Source of the DNA: a virus | Direction: 5' to 3' (one strand) | DNA: 59,729 bases | Virus record (IMG/VR): IMGVR_UViG_3300042485_001429 | Span: 1-59,729 of that record | Shown: piece by piece, positions 40,236 through 49,000 of the stretch | Position numbering within the stretch: the stretch's first letter is position 1 | How the letters are laid out: each line of letters starts with the position of its first letter | Made by a program: the position numbers and the translations under genes | Notes under the pieces: generated by a model | Database searches by the model: none | What the model saw: the letters and a program-made list of their open reading frames with translations, nothing else | Told to the model about the DNA's origin: nothing

Positions 40236-40523
40236 ATGAGAACAACAAACACAACAACAAAACCAACATTAGGAGTTGCCCGTGACGCAAACCCTGTAAA
40301 AAAGAAGCCAGAACGAGCAAATGCTAAGGGGATGACGGATTATAATTCTATACCATTTAAAAATAAGGACATTGATGTTCTTGGCAGAATGTCCGACATT
40401 GATATGTCACAGCCACCAAGAAGTAAAAAAGCTGATAGGCTTGCTAAAAAACTTGCAAATCCTAACACTTCACTTGATAAGTGGAAAAAAGTAATGATTA
40501 AATACAATAAAGAAACAGAATAA
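40236..40523 (+). CDS. Small basic protein with SIPFKNKDID motif
   Basis: 95 residues. N-terminus RTTNTTTKPT (Thr/Arg tag), then YNSIPFKNKDIDVL around residues 36-49, matching the gene at 39273. The rest is Lys-rich with DKWKKVMIKY at the end, alike to FKKVMVNW in that gene, so the two are related. Function unknown; late expression is likely from local promoters. Confidence 0.6.
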   Translation: MRTTNTTTKPTLGVARDANPVKKKPERANAKGMTDYNSIPFKNKDIDVLGRMSDIDMSQPPRSKKADRLAKKLANPNTSLDKWKKVMIKYNKETE

Positions 40524-40530
40524 TAATTAG

Positions 40531-40538
40531 TATATTTG
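40531..40538 (+). promoter_or_regulatory. Rightward -7 box TATATTTG (TTAGTATATTTGCA family)
   Basis: Just after the upstream stop. The ATG at 40543 begins 4 bases after the box, so this transcript probably begins at or next to the start codon. It is the nearest promoter ahead of groEL. Confidence 0.6.
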
Positions 40539-40542
40539 CATC

Positions 40543-40677
40543 ATGAGTATACTATTTGAAAACAGAATCTGGTACGGCATCAATTTAGGGTTTGAGTTAT
40601 TCTGCCCAGACGATTTTTTTGACGAGTACCAATTAGAAATAAACATCCTTATAATAAAGATAACGGTGTTGTGGTAA
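40543..40677 (+). CDS. Small hydrophobic protein, 44 residues (unknown)
   Basis: ATG 40543 to TAA 40675-40677. Starts MSILFENR, then alternates aromatic, acidic and hydrophobic residues (GFELFCPDDFF, INILIIKITVLW). It resembles short flavophage ORFs with G-I-x-x-G-F-E-L. Its stop lies within a hairpin. Leaderless by box spacing. Confidence 0.5.
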   Translation: MSILFENRIWYGINLGFELFCPDDFFDEYQLEINILIIKITVLW

Positions 40678-40692
40678 TGTCCACACACCGTT
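40662..40692 (+). other. Hairpin between the small gene and groEL
   Basis: AACGGTG-T-TGTGG pairs with CCACACACCGTT (about 12 bp with one bulged base) over a 6-base loop. It spans the stop of the 44-residue gene. No T-run follows, so it may be a leaky terminator, attenuator or an mRNA-stabilising stem in front of groEL. Confidence 0.5.
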
Positions 40693-40711
40693 AATATTAA
40701 AATTAAATTAA

Positions 40712-42280
40712 ATGATAGTAAAAGAGATTCACTTTGGCGATGACGGCCAAAAAAAACTAAAGTCTGGCATAAAAAAGATTGCTGGAGCGGTCAAGAGCAC
40801 GATGGGTGCAAGAGGCAGGACGGTACTAATAGAGTCCGAGAATCACATTGGCGGTATAACTGTCACAAAGGACGGTGTAACGGTCGCTAGGTCGATCAAT
40901 CTTTACGATCCCACTGAAAATTTAGCTGTAATGATGATGCGACAGGCAGCTGATCGCACTGCTGTTGTTGCTGGAGACGGAACCACAACGGCAATTGTGT
41001 TGGCAGAGTCTATAATTGACAACGCTGACAATATTATCGACAGTGCCGACAATATTACGGAGGTGATACGTGAGATATCTGAGATAACGACTAAAATTTG
41101 CTCAAGGTTGAGCAAGATGTCCAAGAAATTAAGTGGAAAGAAGCTACTTGATGTTGCCACCATCTCTGCAAATAACGACAGGGAGGTTGGAAAGATGATA
41201 TCTGACACATTTGGCAAGGTAAACGTTGTTACTGTCGAGAACAGTCAGACTCCAAGCACACACGTAGAGATAATCAGTGGAATGAAGATCGATCGGGGGT
41301 TCTCTTCTAAGTACTTCATCACTGATCAAAAGAAGCAGGAGTGTGTACTTGACAATCCTTACGTATTAATCACGGACCACGAGATATCCAACATACTAAA
41401 CATAGAGAAGGTTATCGCTCATGTTATATCATCTAATAAGTCGTTACTAATTATAGGTCAGCTTAGTGCATCTGCACTAAACACGTTAAACTTGAACGTT
41501 GCACAGGGCAAGATAAAGGCCTGCAACATAATACCTCCATCGTTTGGATACAGGAGCAAGGACCTGTTGTTTGACTTGTCTGTCTCGTTGGGTGGAACAT
41601 ACTTCTCTGAGGACACTGGTGACGATCTATCTGTTATTGAGGTTGAGGACCTTGGTCGTGCTTCTAGGGTTATTGTCAACAAGGACATGACCTTATTTAT
41701 GCCGTTACCAGCTATGGCTGATGCGATAGACAAGAACATTCAGGTGTTAAAGGAATCAATTGCTGAGACTACAGACGTTAACGAGGTAAACTTTATCAAT
41801 GAGAGAATCGCAAACATGTCTGGTGGAATTGGCATCATATATGTTGGTGCACTAAGCGACATTGAGCAAAAAGAAAAGAAGGACCGTATTGACGATGCTG
41901 TGTGTGCCGTAAAAGCTGCACTAGAGGACGGAATACTTCCTGGTGGTGGAATCGCATTGATAGATGCATTTGACCTTGAGTTTCCAGATGTAAGTACAAC
42001 TGCTGAAAAGATAATGTTAAACGCTGTTGCGTCTCCATTCAAGCAGATAGTATTAAACTCTGGCAAGAATCCTGAATTAATTTTATCTGAAATGCCAATC
42101 GGTAGAAATATCGGGTATGACGTGAAGAACGAGTGCTACGGTGACATGATCGGTATGGGCATTATTGACCCAACGAAGGTGACAAGAAATGCATTGATGA
42201 ATGCTGTGTCTGTTGCAACCACAATAATGAGTACTGACGCAATAATAACAAACATAAGAGACTATGAAGGTTCTAAATAG
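40712..42280 (+). CDS. groEL: Phage-encoded chaperonin GroEL (HSP60)
   Basis: 522 residues, full length for GroEL (~540). ATPase signatures: TKDGVTV with D54, AGDGTTT with D89, GILPGGG before the C-terminal equatorial part, and RIDDAV with D395 (the catalytic D398 position of E. coli). Apical domain: LLIIGQL and KIKACNIIPPSFGYRSKDLLFDL, matching the substrate- and GroES-binding region. The C-terminus ends DYEGSK without the Gly-Gly-Met tail found in bacterial GroEL. It overlaps groES by 17 bases, in the order groEL-groES, the reverse of bacterial operons. It should fold virion proteins or assist in their assembly during infection. Confidence 0.97.
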   Translation: MIVKEIHFGDDGQKKLKSGIKKIAGAVKSTMGARGRTVLIESENHIGGITVTKDGVTVARSINLYDPTENLAVMMMRQAADRTAVVAGDGTTTAIVLAESIIDNADNIIDSADNITEVIREISEITTKICSRLSKMSKKLSGKKLLDVATISANNDREVGKMISDTFGKVNVVTVENSQTPSTHVEIISGMKIDRGFSSKYFITDQKKQECVLDNPYVLITDHEISNILNIEKVIAHVISSNKSLLIIGQLSASALNTLNLNVAQGKIKACNIIPPSFGYRSKDLLFDLSVSLGGTYFSEDTGDDLSVIEVEDLGRASRVIVNKDMTLFMPLPAMADAIDKNIQVLKESIAETTDVNEVNFINERIANMSGGIGIIYVGALSDIEQKEKKDRIDDAVCAVKAALEDGILPGGGIALIDAFDLEFPDVSTTAEKIMLNAVASPFKQIVLNSGKNPELILSEMPIGRNIGYDVKNECYGDMIGMGIIDPTKVTRNALMNAVSVATTIMSTDAIITNIRDYEGSK

Positions 42281-42521
42281 ATTTATATTAATAGAGAGGG
42301 TATTCGAGCAGAGAGAGTCCAAGAGTGGATTAATACTCAGCGGTGACGACTCAAAGGACATGCGTTACCACAAGGCAACAGTCATAGAGACTGGTGTTAA
42401 TATAGATGGAATATCTAGTGGTGACGTTATACTATTTGACAAGGTATCTGGTCACGATGTGCTTATAGGCGACCAAAGGATGTCGGTGATTCAGGAGAAG
42501 GACGTTGTTTGCGTTCTTTAA
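42264..42521 (+). CDS. groES: Phage-encoded co-chaperonin GroES
   Basis: 85 residues (bacterial GroES ~97). It has the RFILIERV first strand, a mobile-loop region with the SGLILSG hydrophobic anchor corresponding to the I-V-L tripeptide that binds GroEL, GDVILFDKVSG, and a closing DVVCVL strand. The roof loop between IETGVNIDGIS and GDVIL is shorter than in E. coli, so the dome may be more open. It overlaps groEL by 17 bases and the convergent gene by 59 bases. Confidence 0.93.
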   Translation: MKVLNRFILIERVFEQRESKSGLILSGDDSKDMRYHKATVIETGVNIDGISSGDVILFDKVSGHDVLIGDQRMSVIQEKDVVCVL

Positions 42522-42978
42522 GTTTATTGTTAAATCTTTTGACGGCTATAGCCACTGTTTTTTGTGAAAAGGTGGCTGTCTGATTATAGATCCGTAGGTT
42601 TGTCTCAGGGAACATGTCTATACCGAGCAGCTTTTTATGCATCCCAGACACCATCTTTTTAGCCATTGGGGAAAGCTCGAATAGTTCAGCCTCACCAAAT
42701 CCCTTTGTCCTCCACTTTGATATGAATCCATATCTATACAGCCTGTTGAATCTATCCTTGTCCCATGGCATGAAGTTGGCGTACTCTCTAAATGTAGTTC
42801 TGTTGAATAGGTGTTCACCATATAGGTAGAGTATCATCTCAAGGTCGTTGACCTTTTTTATGTCGTACTCGTACATTGTAAACTTACGAACCAGCCCCCA
42901 ATTCTTAAGGAAGTCATGCTTAACCTCTGACCTAACTACGATTTCTTTTTTTTGTTTTCTTATTCTTCTTTGAATCAT
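42463..42978 (-). CDS. Winged-helix-like regulator, antisense to its neighbours
   Basis: 171 residues, the only leftward gene within the rightward block. Residues ~45-115 suggest a winged helix: DLEMILYLYGE, RTTFREYANFM, DKDRFNRLYRYGFISKWR, then a wing and ELSPMAKKMV. The N-terminus is very basic. This type recurs in flavobacterial phages. Its 3' end overlaps groES by 59 bases, which could cause transcriptional interference. It may regulate the adjacent divergent promoter (inference). Confidence 0.65.
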   Translation of the reverse strand: MIQRRIRKQKKEIVVRSEVKHDFLKNWGLVRKFTMYEYDIKKVNDLEMILYLYGEHLFNRTTFREYANFMPWDKDRFNRLYRYGFISKWRTKGFGEAELFELSPMAKKMVSGMHKKLLGIDMFPETNLRIYNQTATFSQKTVAIAVKRFNNKLKERKQRPSPESPTSFGRL

Positions 42979-42984
42979 TTTGAT

Positions 42985-42992
42985 TATATTTG
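42985..42992 (+). promoter_or_regulatory. Rightward -7 box TATATTTG
   Basis: TGATTATATTTGCA lies in the intergenic region between the antisense regulator and the gene at 43020. ATG is 27 bases downstream. Confidence 0.55.
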
Positions 42993-43019
42993 CATTATAA
43001 TATCAAAGATAATAAAAAA

Positions 43020-43490
43020 ATGAGAAAAAACGGAGAGTCAAAAGGATTTTCTCAAGAAGAGAAAGACGCAATGCCAATGAAAAATGCGGCTATTGATAAA
43101 TTAAATTCTCTTCTTAGGCAACAAAAAATAGAGTCAGGCTACAAAAAAGTAAATGACGATGAGTTAATGAATCCATATGCAGAAGGATTATCAGGAAGAG
43201 CAGTGAACCTTGAGAACCGTATAATTAACTTAGAAGAAAAAGACAATATGCCAATGAAGAATTCGGCTATTGATATATTTAACAAGAAGCGTTACGGTAT
43301 TTCTAGAGAATTTGACGGACAGGAAGTACCTGGTACACTAACTGTTAGACCTACTATTTCTGGTGGTACTGTTGAGACTGAGAGGTTTAATATGCCTGGA
43401 GGCGGAACAAGTATGTCAAGAACTAGAATGAACGATAAGGGGCAACCTGTTAGAAGAGTTGTAAAAGATAAAAAAATCAATAAAAAGTGA
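43020..43490 (+). CDS. Small protein with two MPMKN motifs
   Basis: 156 residues from ATG 43020; the open frame reaches back into the promoter and is not used. EEKDAMPMKNAAIDKL near residues 14-29 and EEKDNMPMKNSAIDIF near 74-89 are two copies of one motif, related to SIPFKNKDID in the genes at 39273 and 40236. The C-terminus is Gly/Arg-rich (PGGGTSMSRTRMND) and basic. No enzymatic domain. The duplicated short motif suggests binding to a partner such as a capsid protein. Confidence 0.6.
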   Translation: MRKNGESKGFSQEEKDAMPMKNAAIDKLNSLLRQQKIESGYKKVNDDELMNPYAEGLSGRAVNLENRIINLEEKDNMPMKNSAIDIFNKKRYGISREFDGQEVPGTLTVRPTISGGTVETERFNMPGGGTSMSRTRMNDKGQPVRRVVKDKKINKK

Positions 43491-44059
43491 AAGACCCTCG
43501 ATTAGAGCGAGCTGGAGATTTAATAGGTAGTTTTATCTTAAAATCTACAGAGCTTGTAGGTAAGAATAAGGTATGGGATTGTTTTTGTATTTGTGGAAAT
43601 GTAAAAAGATTTTGGAAATTTTCAGCTATAAGTAGACAAAAAACATGTGGTTGTGGTACAGATTCATCTGGTCTTTCATCAAAACAAGCAAGATCAATGA
43701 AATCAAGAATGCAAGGTTATAAGAATGGAGCTAAAAAAAGAAATTTTGAATGGTTATTATCTTATGATGATTTTGTTAATATAAGTACTAAACCTTGTTT
43801 TTATTGTGGTTCAAATCCTAATAAATGGGATTGTATGACAAATGCTCCTTCATTACAAAAAGATAGTCCAAATGTTAATCCAAAAGATTATGTGATATAT
43901 TTTACAGGAGTAGATAGATATAATAATCAATTGGGTTATACTATTGAAAATTCATTACCTTGTTGTAAAAACTGTAATAGATCTAAAAGTGATTTATCTT
44001 TTGATGATTTTAAAGAACATATTAAAAAAGTATATAAATGGCTATACCACCAAGAATAA
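43487..44059 (+). CDS. HNH homing-type endonuclease
   Basis: 190 residues from GTG 43487, which overlaps the preceding stop (GTGA). The N-terminus (CFCICGNVKRFWKFS, then KTCGCG) is the zinc-finger/NUMOD-like region typical of HNH homing endonucleases. The HNH core is PCFYCGSNP, then GVDRYNNQLGYTIENSLPCCKNCNRSK, and a C-terminal LSFDDFKEHI. These cut DNA at specific sites and spread into cut sites. The gene is clearly AT-richer than its neighbours and is squeezed between two conserved small genes, so it looks like a recent insertion. Confidence 0.85.
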   Translation: MKDPRLERAGDLIGSFILKSTELVGKNKVWDCFCICGNVKRFWKFSAISRQKTCGCGTDSSGLSSKQARSMKSRMQGYKNGAKKRNFEWLLSYDDFVNISTKPCFYCGSNPNKWDCMTNAPSLQKDSPNVNPKDYVIYFTGVDRYNNQLGYTIENSLPCCKNCNRSKSDLSFDDFKEHIKKVYKWLYHQE

Positions 44060-44352
44060 AAACAACAATTGAGAGATTAAATTTAGAGGGTATTAATAAA
44101 CCAAAAAAAACACCTTCGCATCCAACTAAAAGTCATGTAGTTATGGCTAAAGATGGTGACTCTTATAAACTTTTACGTTTTGGTCAGCAGGGAGTAAAGA
44201 CCAATCAGACGGCTGGTCAGCGTGAGGCGTTTAAGAGCCGTCATGCAAAGAACATATCTAAGGGAAAGATGAGTGCTGCATATTGGGCAGACAAGGTTAA
44301 GTGGTCACCAAGTGACACAAAGAGCCCTAGCAAAAAATGGATTAAGGGATGA
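44038..44352 (+). CDS. Conserved small phage protein (KLxRFGQQG type)
   Basis: 104 residues. YKLLRFGQQGVKT, then QREAFKSRHAKNISKGKMSAAYWADKVKW is a highly conserved pattern of small phage proteins of unknown function found across many dsDNA phages, often with virion genes. It overlaps the HNH gene end by 22 bases. Basic and probably nucleic-acid or virion associated (inference). Confidence 0.75.
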   Translation: MAIPPRIKTTIERLNLEGINKPKKTPSHPTKSHVVMAKDGDSYKLLRFGQQGVKTNQTAGQREAFKSRHAKNISKGKMSAAYWADKVKWSPSDTKSPSKKWIKG

Positions 44353-44915
44353 TAAACATAGTTGATAATTTCTTAGATGATTTAACGTATATATCAACTT
44401 ACAATAAGTTATTAGATAATGATTTTGAGGAGGTAGTTGTTGGAGACAAAAGTTTTTGGGTACAGTTTAGCACTCCAGAGTTTGACAAGACTGTCCTTGA
44501 CAAAGTTAGTTCGATAGAGGGTGTAGAAAGAAAGTCTGTACTCAGTTTTTTTAGGGTGGCTACAGATGAGTTAGATACCGACTGGAGAATACACGCTGAC
44601 TCTATAATAAATGGTGAGAGACCAACCAGGGCACTTGTTTTAAATATTTCACAAAGCAAAATGACTGGACTACACGGCACCGCATTTTGGAGCCACAGAG
44701 AGTATGGTGATAGCCTACACGATGGGGTATCGTTTGAAGATTTTGACGGAATGCTTTTAAATCACTCAAATGATTTGTCTAAGTGGGAATTACAGTCTGT
44801 CGTTGGATATAAGATTAATAGAGCAGTGTGTTACCCATGCAATTACTTCCACAGCAAGTACCCGAATATCGGATGGGCAGCTGGAAGAATGGTTTATGTA
44901 ATGTTTTATAAATAA
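44349..44915 (+). CDS. 2-oxoglutarate/Fe(II)-dependent dioxygenase
   Basis: 188 residues of jelly-roll type. Fe(II) ligands H82 and D84 in RIHADS, then a distal H168 in YFHSKYP, and R180 (GRMVYVMFYK) to bind 2-oxoglutarate. This spacing is that of phage prolyl hydroxylase-like oxygenases. It may hydroxylate a host or virion protein; the substrate is not visible. It overlaps the previous gene by 4 bases and belongs to a tight late operon. Confidence 0.8.
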   Translation: MINIVDNFLDDLTYISTYNKLLDNDFEEVVVGDKSFWVQFSTPEFDKTVLDKVSSIEGVERKSVLSFFRVATDELDTDWRIHADSIINGERPTRALVLNISQSKMTGLHGTAFWSHREYGDSLHDGVSFEDFDGMLLNHSNDLSKWELQSVVGYKINRAVCYPCNYFHSKYPNIGWAAGRMVYVMFYK

Positions 44916-44922
44916 ATAATAT

Positions 44923-45135
44923 ATGTTAATACTAAAAAACAAGGGACTTGGTGACACGATTGCATCAATAACAAAGGCAACGGGAATAGACAAACTAGTC
45001 GGAGAAGACTGTGGTTGTAAGCAGCGACAGCAGAAATTAAATAATCCAGATTTACTAATAAACAAAATATTTTATGGGACAAAGCAAAACATCGAAGTAC
45101 TACGAGAAGAACCCGAAGGCAGCGGAGAAGCATAG
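44923..45135 (+). CDS. Small conserved phage protein with GEDCGC motif
   Basis: 70 residues. GLGDTIASITKATGIDKLVGEDCGCKQRQQKLN is a common small-protein pattern in Bacteroidota phages (unknown function); the CGC and surrounding charged residues may bind metal. The last ~20 residues overlap the next gene and are likely a read-through extension of the original reading frame. Confidence 0.75.
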   Translation: MLILKNKGLGDTIASITKATGIDKLVGEDCGCKQRQQKLNNPDLLINKIFYGTKQNIEVLREEPEGSGEA

Positions 45136-45334
45136 GGAGTACCAGAGAGAACTAAACAAGAAGGAAGAGCAGATTAAGTACCGATCAGAACACGTGAAGG
45201 AGCGTAGGAAGCTTGGTATTGACGGAAAGGGCGGTCCTGATGTAAGTAAGAAAAAAAATGGTACCTTTGTAAAGGAAAGCCCATCGATAAACAGAGCTCG
45301 AAATGGGGCAAATGGAAAAAGTACTAAAAAATAA
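45074..45334 (+). CDS. Conserved small basic phage protein (YEKNP-type)
   Basis: 86 residues, very basic. SKYYEKNPKAAEKHREYQRELNKK, then ERRKLGIDGKGGPDVSKK and PSINRARNG match a recurrent phage protein type, likely a small nucleic-acid-binding protein related to HNH-like scaffolds but lacking catalytic His here. It overlaps the previous gene by 62 bases. Confidence 0.7.
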   Translation: MGQSKTSKYYEKNPKAAEKHREYQRELNKKEEQIKYRSEHVKERRKLGIDGKGGPDVSKKKNGTFVKESPSINRARNGANGKSTKK

Positions 45335-45340
45335 ATAGAC

Positions 45341-45613
45341 ATGGCAAATTTAAAATTACAAACTAGTGTAGCAGCGGCCGTTACACCAAGCAATACGGTA
45401 AACATACCATACCCTGGAGACAATACTGCATCACCAGATACTTCAGCGTGGCCTTGTGTCCTTTATGTAGGTGGGGCAGGAAATTTAACCGTTCTTACTG
45501 CTGGCGGTAATACCGTTACATTGGTTGGCGTTGCGGCAGGAACTTTTATTCCTATTCAGGTTGTTAGAGTTTTAACAAGTACAACAGCTACAAATATTTT
45601 AGCTCTTTGGTAA
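45341..45613 (+). CDS. Putative small virion decoration or spike protein
   Basis: 90 residues, beta-rich and Thr/Val/Ala-rich, no charges in long stretches (VLYVGGAGNLTVLTAGGNTV). This composition fits the small capsid-decoration or spike proteins found in many phages. Start ATG 45341 with an A-rich leader. Structural role inferred. Confidence 0.6.
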   Translation: MANLKLQTSVAAAVTPSNTVNIPYPGDNTASPDTSAWPCVLYVGGAGNLTVLTAGGNTVTLVGVAAGTFIPIQVVRVLTSTTATNILALW

Positions 45614-45615
45614 TA

Positions 45616-46095
45616 ATGAAGTACTTAGTTATATTACTTTTATTATTGTCGTCATGCTCCTTAGAAAAAAGGCTGGCGAAGTATTGCCCACTTTGTGTGC
45701 AAAAAGATAGTACAGTAACTATAATACAGCTTAAGGATACAACCATAACAATCCCTGGTGAAACAATAACGCTAATGGACACACTTTATTGTGATTCTCT
45801 TGGTAATGTTATATCTAAATTAAGAGAGGACTTAAGGGACAAAGATGGTACTTTAGTAAGCGTACAAACTAAGATTAAAGATAATGTGTATTACACAAAA
45901 GCTAAGGTACACACAATATATAAAACAATTAAGGGCAATGATGTGTACCACACTAAGGTGGTAACTAAAACATTAAAGCCAGAGAAAATTAAGTATATCC
46001 CATGGTGGGTTAATTTCTTTGCTGTGTTAGGGGTAATACTATTTATATATATATTATATAGATTGATTAAATTATATTTACTTAAAGGGTTTTAA
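45616..46095 (+). CDS. Unimolecular spanin-like lipoprotein
   Basis: 159 residues. Start taken at ATG 45616, because a longer TTG start would precede the previous stop. Signal peptide [14 protein letters not shown] with lipobox LSSC and lipidated Cys14; a charged, beta-strand and helical periplasmic middle; a C-terminal transmembrane helix ([17 protein letters not shown]). An outer-membrane lipoprotein with its own inner-membrane anchor is a u-spanin, which disrupts the outer membrane at the end of lysis. Other lysis genes follow ~3.6 kb later. Confidence 0.75.
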   Translation: MKYLVILLLLLSSCSLEKRLAKYCPLCVQKDSTVTIIQLKDTTITIPGETITLMDTLYCDSLGNVISKLREDLRDKDGTLVSVQTKIKDNVYYTKAKVHTIYKTIKGNDVYHTKVVTKTLKPEKIKYIPWWVNFFAVLGVILFIYILYRLIKLYLLKGF

Positions 46096-46097
46096 CG

Positions 46098-49000
46098 ATG
46101 CAAATAAGTATAGGTATATCTGTAAAGGGAGCACAAACATCAGGTGCATCAGGTGCACCTGTTAATACTGTAATACCTGTAATCTCAGGAACTACTACAA
46201 TAAGCAGTGTTCTTACATCAACAACAGGAACTTGGACTAACTCACCTACTAGTTATGCATACCAATGGAGAAGAAATGGATCGCCAATAGCAAGTGCCAC
46301 AGCCTCTACTTATACATTAGTTGCTAATGATTCAGCAGCAGCCATAACTTGCACAGTAACGGCTATAAATGCTTCGGGTAGTAGTGCACAGACATCCAAT
46401 ACAATTACAGCAGATACCTATTCACCTGTACTTACTTCTGCACCTGTAATATCAGGATCTACTGCTTTAGGAGGTGTGTTATCATCAACAACAGGTACTT
46501 GGACAGGAATACCTACGATTACTTATGCATACCAATGGAGAAGGGGTGCAACAGATATACCAAGTGCTACATCTTCTACCTACACTTTAGTAGTAGCAGA
46601 TTCTGCACAAAACATAACTTGCAGAGTAACTGCAACGAATTCAGCAGGATCAAATAATGTACTATCTAATACAATTACTGCACAAACCTATACAGCACCT
46701 TCTAATGTAGGTGCACCTGTAATTAGTGGTACAACTACTTTAGGTAGCACATTAACATCAACAACAGGGACTTTTACAGGCAATCCAACACCTACTTATG
46801 CATACCAATGGAAGCGAGGGGCTACTAACATAGGCACTAATTCATCAACTTATGTTTTAGTTTCAGCAGACTCAGCGGCAGCCATAACTTGTGTTGTTAC
46901 TGCTACGAATGCATTGGGAAGTTCAAGTGCAACGTCTAATACAATTACAGCAGATACTTACGCAGCACCTGTAAATTCGTCACCACCTTTAATTAGTGGT
47001 ACAACTACAATAGGTAGTCTTTTGACATCTACTTTAGGTGGTTGGCTTAACTTACCTACTAGTTATGCCTTCCAATGGAAAAGAAATACAATTGATATAC
47101 CAAGTGCCACAACATCTACTTATACATTAGTTCAAGCAGACTCGGCAAGTGCAATTACTTGTGTAGTTACTGCTACTAATGCTTTTGGCTCAACACCATC
47201 AACATCTAACACACTTACTACACCAACATATGCTACTGCATTTACATCAACGTGGGCTGTAACCGCAGGTGAAACTATAACCTTACCATATGAGGTTGCA
47301 GGTACATACTCAGGTACTATTGATTGGGGTGACAGCACGACAAGTGTAAATAGTTATGCTAACAGAACGCACACTTACGCAACAGCAGGTACTTACACTA
47401 TTTCAATCACAGGAGTAACTACAGGCTTTAGATTTAACAATACAGGAAGTAAAGCTAACATCAGCACCATTACAAATTGGGGTACTTTAAGATTAGGGAA
47501 TAGTGGCAATTATTTCCATGGTTGTTCAATCTTAACTTTAACTACAGTTGTAGGAACACTAGACTTGACAGGAACAACGGATTTTACTAATATGTTTAAT
47601 AGTTGTAGTTCACTTACAACTGTTAACGGTATTAATTCTTGGAATACATCAGCAGTTACAAGTATTGATAACATGTTTGCAAGTTGCGGTAACTTTAACC
47701 AAGCATTAACATTTAACACAGCATCAGTTACGAGCATGCAAGGTATGTTTATTGATTGCATAAACTTTAATTCTTCATTAACATTTACTACAGGAGCAGT
47801 TACTGATATGTCAACTATGTTTAACGGTGCAACAGCATTTGATGGTTTACTAACATTTACAAGTACAGCATCAGTTACAAGTATGCAAGCTATGTTTTTT
47901 AATTGTCCTAACTTTAATAAAGCATTGTCTTTTAACACAGTAGCAGTTACTAATATGTCTTTTATGTTTGGAGGAGCTTCTGCATTCAATCAAGACATAA
48001 GTTCTTGGAATACAGTAGCAGTTACTAATATGTCTTTTATGTTTTTTGGAGCTTCTGCATTTAATCAAAACATAGGTTCTTGGGACACAGCATCGGTTAC
48101 AAGTATGGCTCAAATGTTTTTTGGAGCTTCTGTATTTAATCAAGACATAGGTTCTTGGGACACAGTGGCAGTTACAGATATGAGTAATATGTTTAATGGT
48201 GCTTCTGCATTCAATCAAGACATAGGTTCTTGGAGCGTGGTAAATGTTACAAACTTTACAAACTTTATGGCAAGTAAAACAAAAGTAACATTCTCTGCCG
48301 CTAATTTATCTGCTATTTATAATGGTTGGAGTGCAAGTGGAGTGTCCCCAAGCATTGCTATAAGTTTTGGTACTGCTGAATACACAGCAGCAGGAGCAGC
48401 AGGAAAAGCAGTATTAGTAGCAGCACCAAATAATTGGACAATAACAGACGGAGGGCAGGAACCTACTGCATTCACATCAACGTGGCTTGTAACAGCAGGG
48501 GAAACTATTACGTTGCCTTATGAGGTTACAGGTACATATTCAGGAACGATAGATTGGGGAGATTCAAGCACATCTACTAATAGCTATGCAAATAGAACAC
48601 ATACCTATGTAGGTGCGGGTACTTACACTATTTCAATCACAGGTGTAACTACAGGCTTCAGATTTAACAATACAGGTAGTAAACTTAATATCAGAACTAT
48701 TACAAATTGGGGTACTTTAAAATTAGGGAATAGTGGAAGTTATTTTTATGGTTGTTCAAATTTAACTTTAACTACAGTTGCAGGAACACTAGACTTAACA
48801 GGCACAAACGATTTTATTAATATGTTTAATAGTTGTAGTTCACTTACAACTGTTAATGGAATTAATTCTTGGAACACAGGAGCAGTTACAAATATGCTTG
48901 GTATGTTTCAAAATTGCAGTAACTTTAACCAAGCATTATCATTTAACACAGCATCAGTACAAAATATGCAAAGTATGTTTAATAATGATGTAAACTTTAA

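Noticed and set aside
46098-46200. Signal peptide on the large adhesin
   Set aside because: The N-terminus is polar after a short ISIGISV stretch with no charged start plus hydrophobic core; a virion location is more likely than host export.
47871-48218. Repetitive leftward ORF within the adhesin gene
   Set aside because: Its repeats merely mirror the BspA repeats on the plus strand; no start signal.
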